This document shows positions 1 to 6,314 of a DNA stretch of 59,215 nucleotides, piece by piece (the stretch's first letter is position 1; every line of letters begins with the position of its first letter). The DNA comes from a virus, in IMG/VR virus record IMGVR_UViG_3300021961_000106, positions 1 through 59,215 of that record. The stretch is one strand, 5' to 3'. A program made the translations under genes and the position numbers. The notes below the pieces were generated by a model. It was not told where the DNA came from. It did no database searches and was given only the letters and a program-made list of their open reading frames with translations.

Positions 1-207
1 AGCGACATTGCTAAAATCATTGCTATATTGAAACAAATTCCAAGGCACATTCTCAACCAACCCCGAAGAATTTACACGGGTGCCGTCAGAGGCCCTTGTG
101 AAAACAAGGTCCGCGCTTCCGTCGATAGGGATTTCAGAATATACTACGTCCTCCTTGTATCCGCTCGGGATCATTACTAGGGACGCTTTTTCAAGTAGTG
201 TGCTCAT
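1..207 (-). CDS. Tail fibre / LamG-type structural protein, N-terminal fragment
   Basis: This gene is cut by the left window edge; 69 codons are visible, starting at ATG 207. The protein begins MSTLLEKASLVMIPSGYKED and continues with a LVFTRASDGTRVNSSGLVE stretch and a WNLFQYSNDFSN stretch. I recognise these as the usual opening of phage tail or head-spike proteins that carry a concanavalin/LamG-like jelly-roll domain further on. The jelly roll itself lies outside the window. The gene follows 211..465 on the minus strand with a 3-bp gap, so the two are probably co-transcribed as part of the fibre/spike block. Family assignment rests on remembered motifs. Confidence 0.7.
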   Translation of the reverse strand, partial: MSTLLEKASLVMIPSGYKEDVVYSEIPIDGSADLVFTRASDGTRVNSSGLVENVPWNLFQYSNDFSNVA

Positions 208-210
208 TTT

Positions 211-465
211 TTATTGTATGATGGATAGTGCCTGCAGACCCTTCTCAGCGCATGAGAGCGCCTCATAGTACCCGCTGTCTTGTGTTATTCTTGTTGCGTA
301 TGATGATTTGATGGACCAGCCTCCTAGCTTATTACGCAGGCACCCAGTGCCCTCGTAATAGCCTCCGTCTGCTGTTACACGGTTGTTGTATAGCGTTACC
401 AAATAGTAATCGTTCGTCTCTAAAAAGACGCTCGAGCCAACTATATTAGCAATACTTATCTGCAT
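211..465 (-). CDS. Small protein with two tandem YYE repeats, likely fibre-associated
   Basis: An 84-residue protein lying 1 bp from the upstream gene. It contains an internal duplication: residues about 29-44 (RVTADGGYYEGTGCL) and about 58-72 (RITQDSGYYEALSC) share the pattern R-[VI]-T-x-D-x-G-Y-Y-E-x-x-x-C. No signal peptide or membrane segment is visible. Its place between a spike-base-like gene and a fibre gene suggests a virion accessory protein. The function is unknown; small repeat proteins of this type are common next to fibres in environmental Bacteroidota phages. Confidence 0.7.
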   Translation of the reverse strand: MQISIANIVGSSVFLETNDYYLVTLYNNRVTADGGYYEGTGCLRNKLGGWSIKSSYATRITQDSGYYEALSCAEKGLQALSIIQ

Positions 466-466
466 C

Positions 467-733
467 TTACCAAAGGGCTACGATGTCAGTTGCGCTGGTT
501 CCAGTAGCGTAAACCTTAATCACCTGCACAGGCATAAAGGTACCTCCGTTCACTCCAGCGAATGTAATATCGTCTCCACCAATGGTGCGAACCTTAATGT
601 CTCCGTATCCACCTACATACAGCACGCAGCCGTTGTTGCCGGATCCGTTCTGAGTGGATACGCTAAGGATATTGGTGCTGTCGCTCGGAGTGACTGCAGC
701 AGCACGGGATATTTGTAGCTTCTGATAGGCCAT
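467..733 (-). CDS. Spike-base-like protein (Rcc01079-type), copy 1
   Basis: An 88-residue protein with the pattern of the small beta proteins annotated as gene-transfer-agent 'spike base' (Rcc01079 family): PSDSTN near the N-terminus, LYVGGYGDIKVRT, GGDDITF, GGTFMPVQVIKVYATGT, and a terminal DIVALW. It is a paralogue of 2846..3208, which has the matching GGDDVTF and GGTFMPVHVTKVFATGT motifs. The start is ATG 733, with a TAAATTTG -7 box ending 7 nt upstream. It probably sits at the base of a receptor-binding spike. Family recall is fairly firm; the role in this virion is inferred. Confidence 0.75.
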   Translation of the reverse strand: MAYQKLQISRAAAVTPSDSTNILSVSTQNGSGNNGCVLYVGGYGDIKVRTIGGDDITFAGVNGGTFMPVQVIKVYATGTSATDIVALW

Positions 734-740
734 GATACTG

Positions 741-748
741 CAAATTTA
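741..748 (-). promoter_or_regulatory. -7 box TAAATTTG upstream of 467..733
   Basis: The minus strand reads TAAATTTG-CAGTATC-ATG. This matches the Bacteroidota -7 element TAnnTTTG and would leave almost no 5' leader. No matching -33 TTG was found at the usual spacing. Confidence 0.5.
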
Positions 749-772
749 AGCAATCTTAGGCATTAAATAAAA

Positions 773-790
773 AGGGCCCCGCAGGGCCCT
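773..790 (-). terminator. Rho-independent terminator
   Basis: A 7-bp perfect stem AGGGCCC/GGGCCCT with a 4-nt loop is followed on the minus strand by TTTTTATTT. It lies directly downstream of the 56-residue gene 796..966 and separates that transcript from the spike-base unit. Confidence 0.85.
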
Positions 791-795
791 CTCTT

Positions 796-966
796 TTAGT
801 CTTCTTTCTCGACTAGCTTGATCTCGCCAAACTCAACGTCCGGTTGTTCGTTTAAGTGCTCGATGGCCTTGACGATGTTACTCACTTCGAGAAGTCCGAA
901 GCATCCTTTTTGGATGGCAATGTTGAGAGCCTCGTTTACGATTTGAATTGCAGTTTTATTGTCCAT
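796..966 (-). CDS. Small acidic protein of unknown function (56 aa)
   Basis: ATG at 966 and TAA at 796-798 give a 56-residue protein beginning MDNKTAIQIVNEALN and ending LVEKED. It is predicted to be mostly helical, with an acidic C-terminal tail. It sits between 973..1311 and a strong terminator, so it is the last gene of that transcript. I do not recognise a named domain. Similar short helical proteins are common between fibre genes in aquatic phages. Confidence 0.65.
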   Translation of the reverse strand: MDNKTAIQIVNEALNIAIQKGCFGLLEVSNIVKAIEHLNEQPDVEFGEIKLVEKED

Positions 967-972
967 AATTTT

Positions 973-1311
973 TTAAATAGTTGCCCAAGGTAGGGGTGTG
1001 TTTTCGGGAGATACAGGGGGGTTGATTTGCGAATCAATTTGACCTTGAATACAAGCCTCCAAGTTGTTAACGCCATCAATACCCAACTGGTCAACAATCC
1101 ATTGCAGAACTTGAGCCTCTGTCAAGTCGGCATAGGGGATGTAGTTAGGTTGGTCTGCGATAACCTCAAATTGTGCTGAGTTAGAAAGCGAAGCGGTGTA
1201 GTTTCCGTCTACGCCTGTTACAAGGTAGAGAGCCGTTACAACGTAATCGGGTTCGTTTGTTACGGGAATGGTGTACAAGTTCGTAACCTCCCAAGTGTAA
1301 GTAGTTGCCAT
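973..1311 (-). CDS. DUF7936-like fibre-region protein
   Basis: 112 residues. The N-terminal MATTYTWEVTNL, the central beta-rich part, and the segment YIPYADLTEAQVLQWIV match a small family widespread beside phage fibre genes (I recall the domain as DUF7936). The first two thirds look like one immunoglobulin-like beta sandwich, followed by a helical tail ending in a proline-rich stretch. It is 16 bp downstream of the 499-residue repeat protein on the same strand, suggesting it decorates or assembles with that fibre. The exact function is unknown. Confidence 0.65.
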   Translation of the reverse strand: MATTYTWEVTNLYTIPVTNEPDYVVTALYLVTGVDGNYTASLSNSAQFEVIADQPNYIPYADLTEAQVLQWIVDQLGIDGVNNLEACIQGQIDSQINPPVSPENTPLPWATI

Positions 1312-1327
1312 TTTTCAAATATACTAA

Positions 1328-2827
1328 TTAGACGCTTAACATTATTTTGTAGTCAGTTCCATTGATTTTCACGTCCCATAGGAATTGGGCCGGTACGTCT
1401 GCGGTTGGGTTTACTGCACCAGCGGGATAAGCAGCCGAACCGACTACGAATTGGTTGGAGGCTGTGGCTGTTGCATCACGACCTAAAATTATAGAAGCAT
1501 CAAAGTTGCCATTATTTGTCCCCGAACCTATTGCCGTATTGCTGGAACCCGTTGTGTTACTAAACCCAACTGCTCCAAACCCAATGGCAACATTATTTGT
1601 TCCCGTTGTGCTTGAGTTTAGAGAAGCGAAACCAAGAGCCGTATTTCTATTTCCGCTTGTTTGTGATTGTAAAGCAACATAACCGACCGCAACATTTTCG
1701 TTGCTTGTGCTATTTTGTAATGCTTGATACCCGATTGCAGTATTCTCTCTGCCCGTTGTAACAACCGATAATGCTTGATACCCTAAAGCGGTATTAAAAT
1801 TACCCGTACTTACTCTCAACGCTTGATACCCTATTGCAGTAATACCAGTCCCACTCGTATTACTAAACGCTGCCTCAAAGCCTACAGCGGTGTTGTTGGC
1901 AGCGGTGTTGTTGCGTAGAGAATCACGGCCTACTGCTGTATTAGCATTTGCGTTTACACTTGTTAAAGAACCTGTACCTATTGCTGTATTACTGATTCCT
2001 GTAGTGTTTGTCAATAAAGCACCATCACCGAATCCCGTATTTGCTATTCCCGTTGTATTGGCCGTTAATGCCTTAAAACCTACAGCGGTGTTGTAACCAC
2101 CAGTAGAACTTCTCAATGCCTGATAACCTACAGCAGTTATCTCTACCCCACTCGTATTGCTCAACGCTGCCTCAAAACCTACAGCGGTGTTGCTTGAGGC
2201 GGTGTTACTTTCTAACGCACTACGACCTATGGCGGTGTTTGCACTACCAGTTACGTTATAGTACAATGAAGCAGTACCTAATGACGTATTGTAGTCGCCA
2301 AGGCTGTTTGAAAATAAACTTGCACGGCCAACCGATGTGTTTTGCGTACCAGTTGTATTATTATATGCAGATTGATAACCCAATGCTGTATTGTAACTAC
2401 CCGTACTATTTCGCAACGCCTGATAACCTACTGCGGTAATTTCTACCCCACTCGTATTGAATTTTGCAGCCTCATAACCTATACCAACATTGCTGTTAGC
2501 AGTAGTGTTACTATTTAACGCATCGCTCCCCAACGCCACGTTATACGCACCTGTGGTATTGCTATTCAGCGTGCCTGTACCTATGGCCGTGTTGTAATCG
2601 CCAGTAGTAGAGGCGCTTCCAAGGGCGTTCTCTCCGAAGGCAGTGTTGTTAGCCACTCCAGCCTTACCATTACTAGTTACAGAGCCGGTGCTCAGTTTAA
2701 GAGGGGTATCGTTGCCCAAGCCATCGGTGATGGTCTTCAGCGATCCAGTCAGTTGGTCGTTATCAGTGGTCTTGATTAGACCATCGTATGTGTTCTTAGG
2801 GGTTAAGCCAGTTAGAGAAGTTCCCAT
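1328..2827 (-). CDS. Tail fibre built of adhesin-head-like tandem repeats
   Basis: 499 residues. After about 60 residues (MGTSLTGLTPKNTYDGLIKT) the protein consists almost entirely of degenerate 14-17-residue repeats of the form NTAxGxxAL-x-SNTTG, repeated about 25 times between residues 60 and 445. This resembles the left-handed beta-roll of trimeric autotransporter heads and many phage fibres. The last 45 residues (QFLWDVKINGTDYKIMLSV) are a small beta domain typical of fibre C-termini. The likely role is host-surface binding as a trimer. The start is ATG 2827, 4 nt after a TATCTTTG box. Repeats such as these expand, contract and recombine easily. Confidence 0.85.
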   Translation of the reverse strand: MGTSLTGLTPKNTYDGLIKTTDNDQLTGSLKTITDGLGNDTPLKLSTGSVTSNGKAGVANNTAFGENALGSASTTGDYNTAIGTGTLNSNTTGAYNVALGSDALNSNTTANSNVGIGYEAAKFNTSGVEITAVGYQALRNSTGSYNTALGYQSAYNNTTGTQNTSVGRASLFSNSLGDYNTSLGTASLYYNVTGSANTAIGRSALESNTASSNTAVGFEAALSNTSGVEITAVGYQALRSSTGGYNTAVGFKALTANTTGIANTGFGDGALLTNTTGISNTAIGTGSLTSVNANANTAVGRDSLRNNTAANNTAVGFEAAFSNTSGTGITAIGYQALRVSTGNFNTALGYQALSVVTTGRENTAIGYQALQNSTSNENVAVGYVALQSQTSGNRNTALGFASLNSSTTGTNNVAIGFGAVGFSNTTGSSNTAIGSGTNNGNFDASIILGRDATATASNQFVVGSAAYPAGAVNPTADVPAQFLWDVKINGTDYKIMLSV

Positions 2828-2831
2828 GTTG

Positions 2832-2839
2832 CAAAGATA
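2832..2839 (-). promoter_or_regulatory. -7 box TATCTTTG upstream of the repeat fibre gene
   Basis: The minus strand reads TATCTTTG-CAAC-ATG. The box ends only 4 nt before the start codon, so transcription would begin at or next to the ATG. Confidence 0.6.
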
Positions 2840-2845
2840 CGTTAA

Positions 2846-3208
2846 TTACTTATTACAATTATTCCAATTCGTGTCCCAGTCTTCCCAGACGACAGGTGTG
2901 ATAAGCTCCCACAAGTCAGTTGAGTAGCAGCCGTCACTCGATCCACCCGTCATGTCAAGGGCAATAATACTATCAGCCGTCGTGCCAGTAGCGAATACCT
3001 TCGTCACATGCACAGGCATAAATGTACCACCAGGAACACTATAGAATGTTACATCATCGCCGCCAGCCGTTAGCACGCGTACGTTACCTCCTACGCCAAT
3101 ATATAGCGCTGAATATTTGTTACTCGCAGATAGTTGAAACTGTAACGTCTCCGTGTCAGACGGATACACCAGTGCGCCCTGCGCGTGCTGAAGTTGCTGG
3201 GTAGGCAT
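2846..3208 (-). CDS. Spike-base-like protein (Rcc01079-type), copy 2, with C-terminal extension
   Basis: 120 residues and a paralogue of 467..733. Residues 1-88 carry PSDTETLQF, ALYIGVGGNVRVLTAGGDDVTF, GGTFMPVHVTKVFATGT and DSIIALD. It then adds about 30 residues (DLWELITPVVWEDWDTNWNN) rich in Trp, Asp and Asn that copy 1 lacks; these may form a partner-binding tail. The start is ATG 3208 behind a TAACTTTG box. Having two versions on either side of the fibre suggests two different spike or fibre attachments. Confidence 0.75.
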   Translation of the reverse strand: MPTQQLQHAQGALVYPSDTETLQFQLSASNKYSALYIGVGGNVRVLTAGGDDVTFYSVPGGTFMPVHVTKVFATGTTADSIIALDMTGGSSDGCYSTDLWELITPVVWEDWDTNWNNCNK

Positions 3209-3212
3209 GGTG

Positions 3213-3220
3213 CAAAGTTA
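3213..3220 (-). promoter_or_regulatory. -7 box TAACTTTG upstream of 2846..3208
   Basis: The minus strand reads TAACTTTG-CACC-ATG. The same 15-base arrangement occurs again before 3588..3932. Confidence 0.6.
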
Positions 3221-3226
3221 ATGAAT

Positions 3227-3373
3227 TTACCCTTGACCGCGATTCGGTTTGCGGTAGTTCTTGCTGCCCTTAGTCTTAGAGGTCTTCGTCTTAGCATGAA
3301 CGCCAGGTCTTCTAACCTTCGGTTTGACCTTGTACGAAGAGGAGTTTAGCGAACCGCCTTTAGCCTTTGCCAT
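3227..3373 (-). CDS. Small Lys/Arg-rich protein (48 aa)
   Basis: ATG 3373 to TAA 3227 encodes 48 residues starting MAKAKGGSLNSSSYKV and including RRPGVHAKTKTSKTKGSKNY. It overlaps the 3' end of 3360..3518 by 14 bp. I recognise this as a recurrent tiny basic protein of Bacteroidota phages; its role is not known to me. Composition (about one third Lys/Arg, no hydrophobic core) suggests nucleic-acid binding or packaging with the genome. It belongs with 3360..3518 and 3588..3932 to a run of small basic genes. Confidence 0.75.
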   Translation of the reverse strand: MAKAKGGSLNSSSYKVKPKVRRPGVHAKTKTSKTKGSKNYRKPNRGQG

Positions 3374-3518
3374 ATGGGAACGCCTTGTTTAGAGCCTCCT
3401 TGCGCTTAGAGCAGCCGCAGTCCTTGCCAGTAATCTTACTATATTTGTCAGCCATCTTCTTGATGCCCGTGGCGATGGTCATCTTCTCGATCGTATCGCC
3501 CAATCCCTTTGATTTCAT
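3360..3518 (-). CDS. Small basic protein with DCGCSKRK motif
   Basis: I place the start at ATG 3518 (MKSKGLGDTIEKMT...), not at the in-frame ATG at 3542, because the upstream codons overlap a TATATTTG -7 box that ends 4 nt before 3518. The 52-residue product has an amphipathic helix, a conserved D-C-G-C-x-K-R motif and a C-terminal NKAFPYGKG. The two cysteines could bind metal. I remember this as a family common in Flavobacteriia phages, function unknown. Confidence 0.75.
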   Translation of the reverse strand: MKSKGLGDTIEKMTIATGIKKMADKYSKITGKDCGCSKRKEALNKAFPYGKG

Positions 3519-3522
3519 ATAG

Positions 3523-3530
3523 CAAATATA
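3523..3530 (-). promoter_or_regulatory. -7 box TATATTTG upstream of 3360..3518
   Basis: The minus strand reads TATATTTG-CTAT-ATG, again with 4 nt between box and start codon. This supports the shorter start for the gene. Confidence 0.55.
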
Positions 3531-3587
3531 GCACATGTTCACATGTGCTATCTATGAAGTATTGTGGCTCTCTCTGAAGTAACGTGG

Positions 3588-3932
3588 TTATCTCCGCACA
3601 GCCTTCACCCTAGCACCCATGCCTACTCTTGACTTCTCTCTTTTCTTGGCGGCAAGCTTAGAGCCGCTCATCTCTGACTTTGTCACCGGAGTCTTCGAGC
3701 TCACGCGCTTAGTGGGGCGGCAGTACTCGTTCTTACCACCAGCTCCGCATGGCTTGCCTGTCTTTGTGTCCTGCCACTTCTCAGCGCCCCAGCGCTTTAG
3801 GCTAGCGCCTTTCTCGCTCTTGGTGACGTTGCCACTTGCCTTGCGGCACTTGGCAATGGCCTGTGAGGCACGAGCACTAGGAAAGATCTTGTACTGGGCC
3901 TTTACTTTGCTATAGCAGGCATCTTTTGGCAT
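3588..3932 (-). CDS. DUF5872-like basic protein
   Basis: 114 residues, very basic. The N-terminal half (MPKDACYSKVKAQYKIFPSA, ASQAIAKCRKASGN) and the C-terminal half (SLKRWGAEKWQDTKTGKPCG, YCRPTKRVSSKTP) match the two linked segments of DUF5872-type proteins found in large DNA viruses and phages. Cysteines in CGAGGKNEYC could form a metal site. The function is unknown; a virion or DNA-associated role is plausible from charge and from its neighbours. The start is ATG 3932, 4 nt after a TAACTTTG box. Confidence 0.75.
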   Translation of the reverse strand: MPKDACYSKVKAQYKIFPSARASQAIAKCRKASGNVTKSEKGASLKRWGAEKWQDTKTGKPCGAGGKNEYCRPTKRVSSKTPVTKSEMSGSKLAAKKREKSRVGMGARVKAVRR

Positions 3933-3936
3933 GGTG

Positions 3937-3944
3937 CAAAGTTA
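3937..3944 (-). promoter_or_regulatory. -7 box TAACTTTG upstream of 3588..3932
   Basis: The minus strand reads TAACTTTG-CACC-ATG. It faces away from the plus-strand gene at 4031, so this short gap is a divergent promoter region. Confidence 0.6.
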
Positions 3945-4006
3945 GCGTAATCTATCAAACATATTTGTGTTTGAGAGTCTGACTACAAAGTCTTCGTATG
4001 TTATAG

Positions 4007-4014
4007 TAAATTTG
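4007..4014 (+). promoter_or_regulatory. -7 box TAAATTTG upstream of 4031..4555
   Basis: TAAATTTG lies 16 nt before ATG 4031 in an AT-rich stretch. No -33 TTG is found at about 20 nt upstream, so the promoter may need an activator. Confidence 0.45.
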
Positions 4015-4030
4015 TGCCAAATCTACTACA

Positions 4031-4555
4031 ATGACATACGATTTCATGAAATTCTGGAGGCCTGTGCGCATCTGGACCCTTAGAGAGTACAAGCTCAAGA
4101 ACTCAGAGCTGGATATGATGCTCTTCCTTTACTCCGAGAACTGGTTTACACGCGGAGATTTCGACCTTATTGGCGATGTCATGTCTTGGGACCGCAAAAT
4201 CTTTGACGATATCATGAACAAAGGCTATATCATCAAGGTCAAAGAGCACGTTCCCTACCGATCAAAGGCCAGATACGCCCTTTCTCAGCACGCCAAAGGC
4301 ATTGTCGCCCATATGTACAGAAAACTCACCGGCGAAGAGTCTCTAAAGAGGTTCTCCGGCGGTGAGTTCACCACAAAACGCTATAACTTGCTCCAGGAGC
4401 GTATGGCTAGCACACGAGAACTACGTCCTGCTCCCGTATCACGTAACACGAGACACCGTTTACCAAAATCGGATGGCCGGCGGTCTTATCGACATACAAA
4501 AGAAGGCCTTCCTTCAAAGCGTGGTGGCACTCAGTCCCCACCGCCAGAACAGTAG
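4031..4555 (+). CDS. Winged-helix-like small protein with C-terminus antisense to groES
   Basis: 174 residues. Residues 1-115 (MTYDFMKFWRPVRIWTLREY, ELDMMLFLYSENWFTRGDFD, RYALSQHAKGIVAHMYRKL) look like a MarR/winged-helix fold. I recall this protein in Bacteroidota phages ending near residue 125. The remaining about 60 residues are Arg/Pro/Ser-rich, low in predicted structure, and encoded entirely opposite groES (overlap 4407-4555). That tail may be an extension of the frame by loss of an earlier stop. Likely role: transcriptional regulator or capsid-associated DNA-binding protein; uncertain. Confidence 0.65.
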   Translation: MTYDFMKFWRPVRIWTLREYKLKNSELDMMLFLYSENWFTRGDFDLIGDVMSWDRKIFDDIMNKGYIIKVKEHVPYRSKARYALSQHAKGIVAHMYRKLTGEESLKRFSGGEFTTKRYNLLQERMASTRELRPAPVSRNTRHRLPKSDGRRSYRHTKEGLPSKRGGTQSPPPEQ

Positions 4556-4688
4556 CCTTCTTGTAGCGCATGTCGTTGCTATCCTTGACACCCAACAACA
4601 GCCCACTCTCGCTAGTTTTCTCTTGCTCCACGACCTCCTCGACCAGTATGTACTTGCCGATGGCCTTGATATTGTCTAGTTTGCTCAT
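4407..4688 (-). CDS. groES: Co-chaperonin GroES
   Basis: 93 residues with GroES features: N-terminal AIGKYILVEEV strand, mobile loop EKTSESGLLLG (residues about 23-33), VLAVGTE, LLYVDKTAG, and a final EQDVVLVC in place of the usual ESDILAI. It forms the seven-subunit lid of the chaperonin. The ATG overlaps the groEL stop (ATGA at 4685-4688), so translation is probably coupled to groEL. The order groEL then groES is the reverse of the normal bacterial operon. The mobile loop is close to bacterial GroES, so it could act with either the phage or the host GroEL. Confidence 0.9.
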   Translation of the reverse strand: MSKLDNIKAIGKYILVEEVVEQEKTSESGLLLGVKDSNDMRYKKATVLAVGTECHHALKEGLLLYVDKTAGHPILVNGVSCYVIREQDVVLVC

Positions 4689-6214
4689 AAATCTCTTACA
4701 TTAGATACAATAACTGACGTTCCCATGATGGTAGAGGCCACACTTACTGCGTTCTGCAGTGCCGTTCTGGTTACCTTCGCTGGGTCAGTCACCCCCATCT
4801 CAATCATGTTGCCGTAGCGCTGCGTTCTCACGTTGAACCCTAGCCCTGGCTCGTCCATCTGACCCTCCACGTAAGCCCAATCGTCGCCAGCGTTCTTCAA
4901 AATCTGACGCATTGGCGCCTTCAGAGCCTCTTTTAGGATGGCTGAGGCCTTGGAGTTTGACTCGACTAGTGCTGTAGTAGCGTTATGTAACGCTACTCCG
5001 CCACCAGCGAGGATCCCCTCCTCGAGGGCTGCGCGCACAGCGCACACAGCGTCGTCCACCCTGTCCTTCTTCTCCTTCTGCTCAATCTCAGAGTCAGCCC
5101 CAACGTATATGATACCAATGCCGCCCGTCAAGTTTGCCAGCCTCTGCTGCTCAAATGCGTCTGTTGAGCCCTTTAGCGCCTCGATGCGGGCGTCCACCAC
5201 GCTCTGCTCGCCACGACCGCCCACAATGACCGTCTGCTCCTGGCTTGAGATGACCTTGTCAGCCTTACCCAACCAGTCCATACCAACCAGGCTCAGCTCG
5301 TCGCCCGTGTCCTCGCTCACCAACCGAGCGCCGACCATGGCAGCGATGTCCTCCATCAGCTCCTTGCGTCGGTACCCAAAGTCGGGAGGTAAGATCTGGC
5401 ACACCTTGATCGTGCCCTTCATGGCGTTTACGTTCAAAGTGTTCATAGCGTTCATCCCCATCTCGGAGATGATGAGCAAACTGTCGCCGTTCTGCACAAT
5501 AGGTGCCAGCACGTGCTCGAGCTTGGAGAGGTTCTCAATCTTCTGATCGGAGACGAGGACGTAGGGGTTCTGAAGAACCCCTTCATTCTTCTTCTGATCC
5601 GTGATGAAGAACCTGGAGCCAATGCCCCTGTCAATCTTAATGCCTTGGATAATCTCAGAGTATGTCTCTGACGTCTTTGAGTCAGCCACGCTCACGTAGC
5701 TCACCTGCTTGTAGGCATCAGCAATGAGCTCGCCTATCTCAGCGTCACCGTTGGCGCTCACTGTCGCCACGTCCACCAGCGTCTCGTCCGTCACTGGCAC
5801 TGCCATCTCCTTGAGCGCGTCCACCACCTTGGCGGCAATGGCCTGCAGCTCACGGGTCACCGTTCCCATGTCCACGGCACCACCCAACTGCTTGCGGGCC
5901 TCGTTGATGATGGCCTGCGTCAGCACAATGCTCGTGGTCGTCCCGTCTCCAGCCTGAGTGGCTGTCTTCTCGGATGCCTCACGGGCAATGCCCACAGCCA
6001 TGTTCTCGACAGGGTCAAGAAGGTTAATGGACCTTGCCACCGAGACACCATCCTTGGTAATGACCACGCCATGGGTGTGGTTCTCAGACTCGATCAGCAC
6101 CGTGCGCCCCTTTGGGCCCAGTGTGCTCTTGACAGCGTCAGCCAGCGTGTTGATGCCGCTGATTAGTTTCTCTTGGCCATCCTGACCAAAATGTACATGC
6201 TTTAAAATTGCCAT
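4685..6214 (-). CDS. groEL: Chaperonin GroEL
   Basis: 509 residues when started at ATG 6214 (MAILKHVHFGQDG); the in-frame upstream codons cover a promoter and are not coding. Diagnostic motifs: TLGPKGRTVLIE, GDGTTTSIVLTQ (ATP site, residues about 80-91), an apical domain around residues 180-360, RVDDAVCAVRAALEEGILAGGG (Asp of the ATPase plus the hinge), and DPAKVTRTALQNA. The protein lacks the Gly-Gly-Met tail of bacterial GroEL and is about 40 residues shorter, with shortened segments. It presumably folds capsid or other phage proteins in the cytoplasm, alone or mixed with host subunits. Confidence 0.93.
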   Translation of the reverse strand: MAILKHVHFGQDGQEKLISGINTLADAVKSTLGPKGRTVLIESENHTHGVVITKDGVSVARSINLLDPVENMAVGIAREASEKTATQAGDGTTTSIVLTQAIINEARKQLGGAVDMGTVTRELQAIAAKVVDALKEMAVPVTDETLVDVATVSANGDAEIGELIADAYKQVSYVSVADSKTSETYSEIIQGIKIDRGIGSRFFITDQKKNEGVLQNPYVLVSDQKIENLSKLEHVLAPIVQNGDSLLIISEMGMNAMNTLNVNAMKGTIKVCQILPPDFGYRRKELMEDIAAMVGARLVSEDTGDELSLVGMDWLGKADKVISSQEQTVIVGGRGEQSVVDARIEALKGSTDAFEQQRLANLTGGIGIIYVGADSEIEQKEKKDRVDDAVCAVRAALEEGILAGGGVALHNATTALVESNSKASAILKEALKAPMRQILKNAGDDWAYVEGQMDEPGLGFNVRTQRYGNMIEMGVTDPAKVTRTALQNAVSVASTIMGTSVIVSNVRDL

Positions 6215-6231
6215 AGATTTGATTCTTGGTG

Positions 6232-6262
6232 CAAATATACCAAGACCATACCAATTAGGCAA
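6232..6262 (-). promoter_or_regulatory. groEL-groES promoter with both -33 TTG and -7 TATATTTG
   Basis: On the minus strand TTG (6262-6260) is followed by a 20-nt spacer and TATATTTG (6239-6232), then 17 nt to ATG 6214. It is one of the two best full matches to the Bacteroidota vegetative promoter that I found in the window, suggesting the chaperonin operon can be read by host sigma factor without a phage activator. Confidence 0.7.
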
Positions 6263-6293
6263 GGACTGACAAGGTGTCTTGTGTGAGCCCCAA

Positions 6294-6314
6294 CCTAACA
6301 GCGTAGCTGCTAGG
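6294..6314 (-). terminator. Hairpin after the amidase gene
   Basis: A 9-bp stem with one G-T pair (CCTAGCAGC/GCTGTTAGG on the minus strand) and a 3-nt loop begins directly after the amidase stop codon. It lacks a strong T run (TTGGGG follows), so it may be a weak terminator or an mRNA 3'-end stabiliser rather than a full stop. Confidence 0.45.

Noticed and set aside
1328-2827. Repeats in the fibre gene as a CRISPR array
   Set aside because: The repeats are in-frame protein repeats of variable length without unique spacers.
4938-5546. 202-codon open frame antisense to groEL
   Set aside because: Mirror of a biased coding sequence; composition and lack of start signals show it is a shadow.
6215-6262. 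Sixteen extra N-terminal residues on GroEL
   Set aside because: They cover the promoter, and GroEL proteins begin near the MAILKHVHFG sequence.
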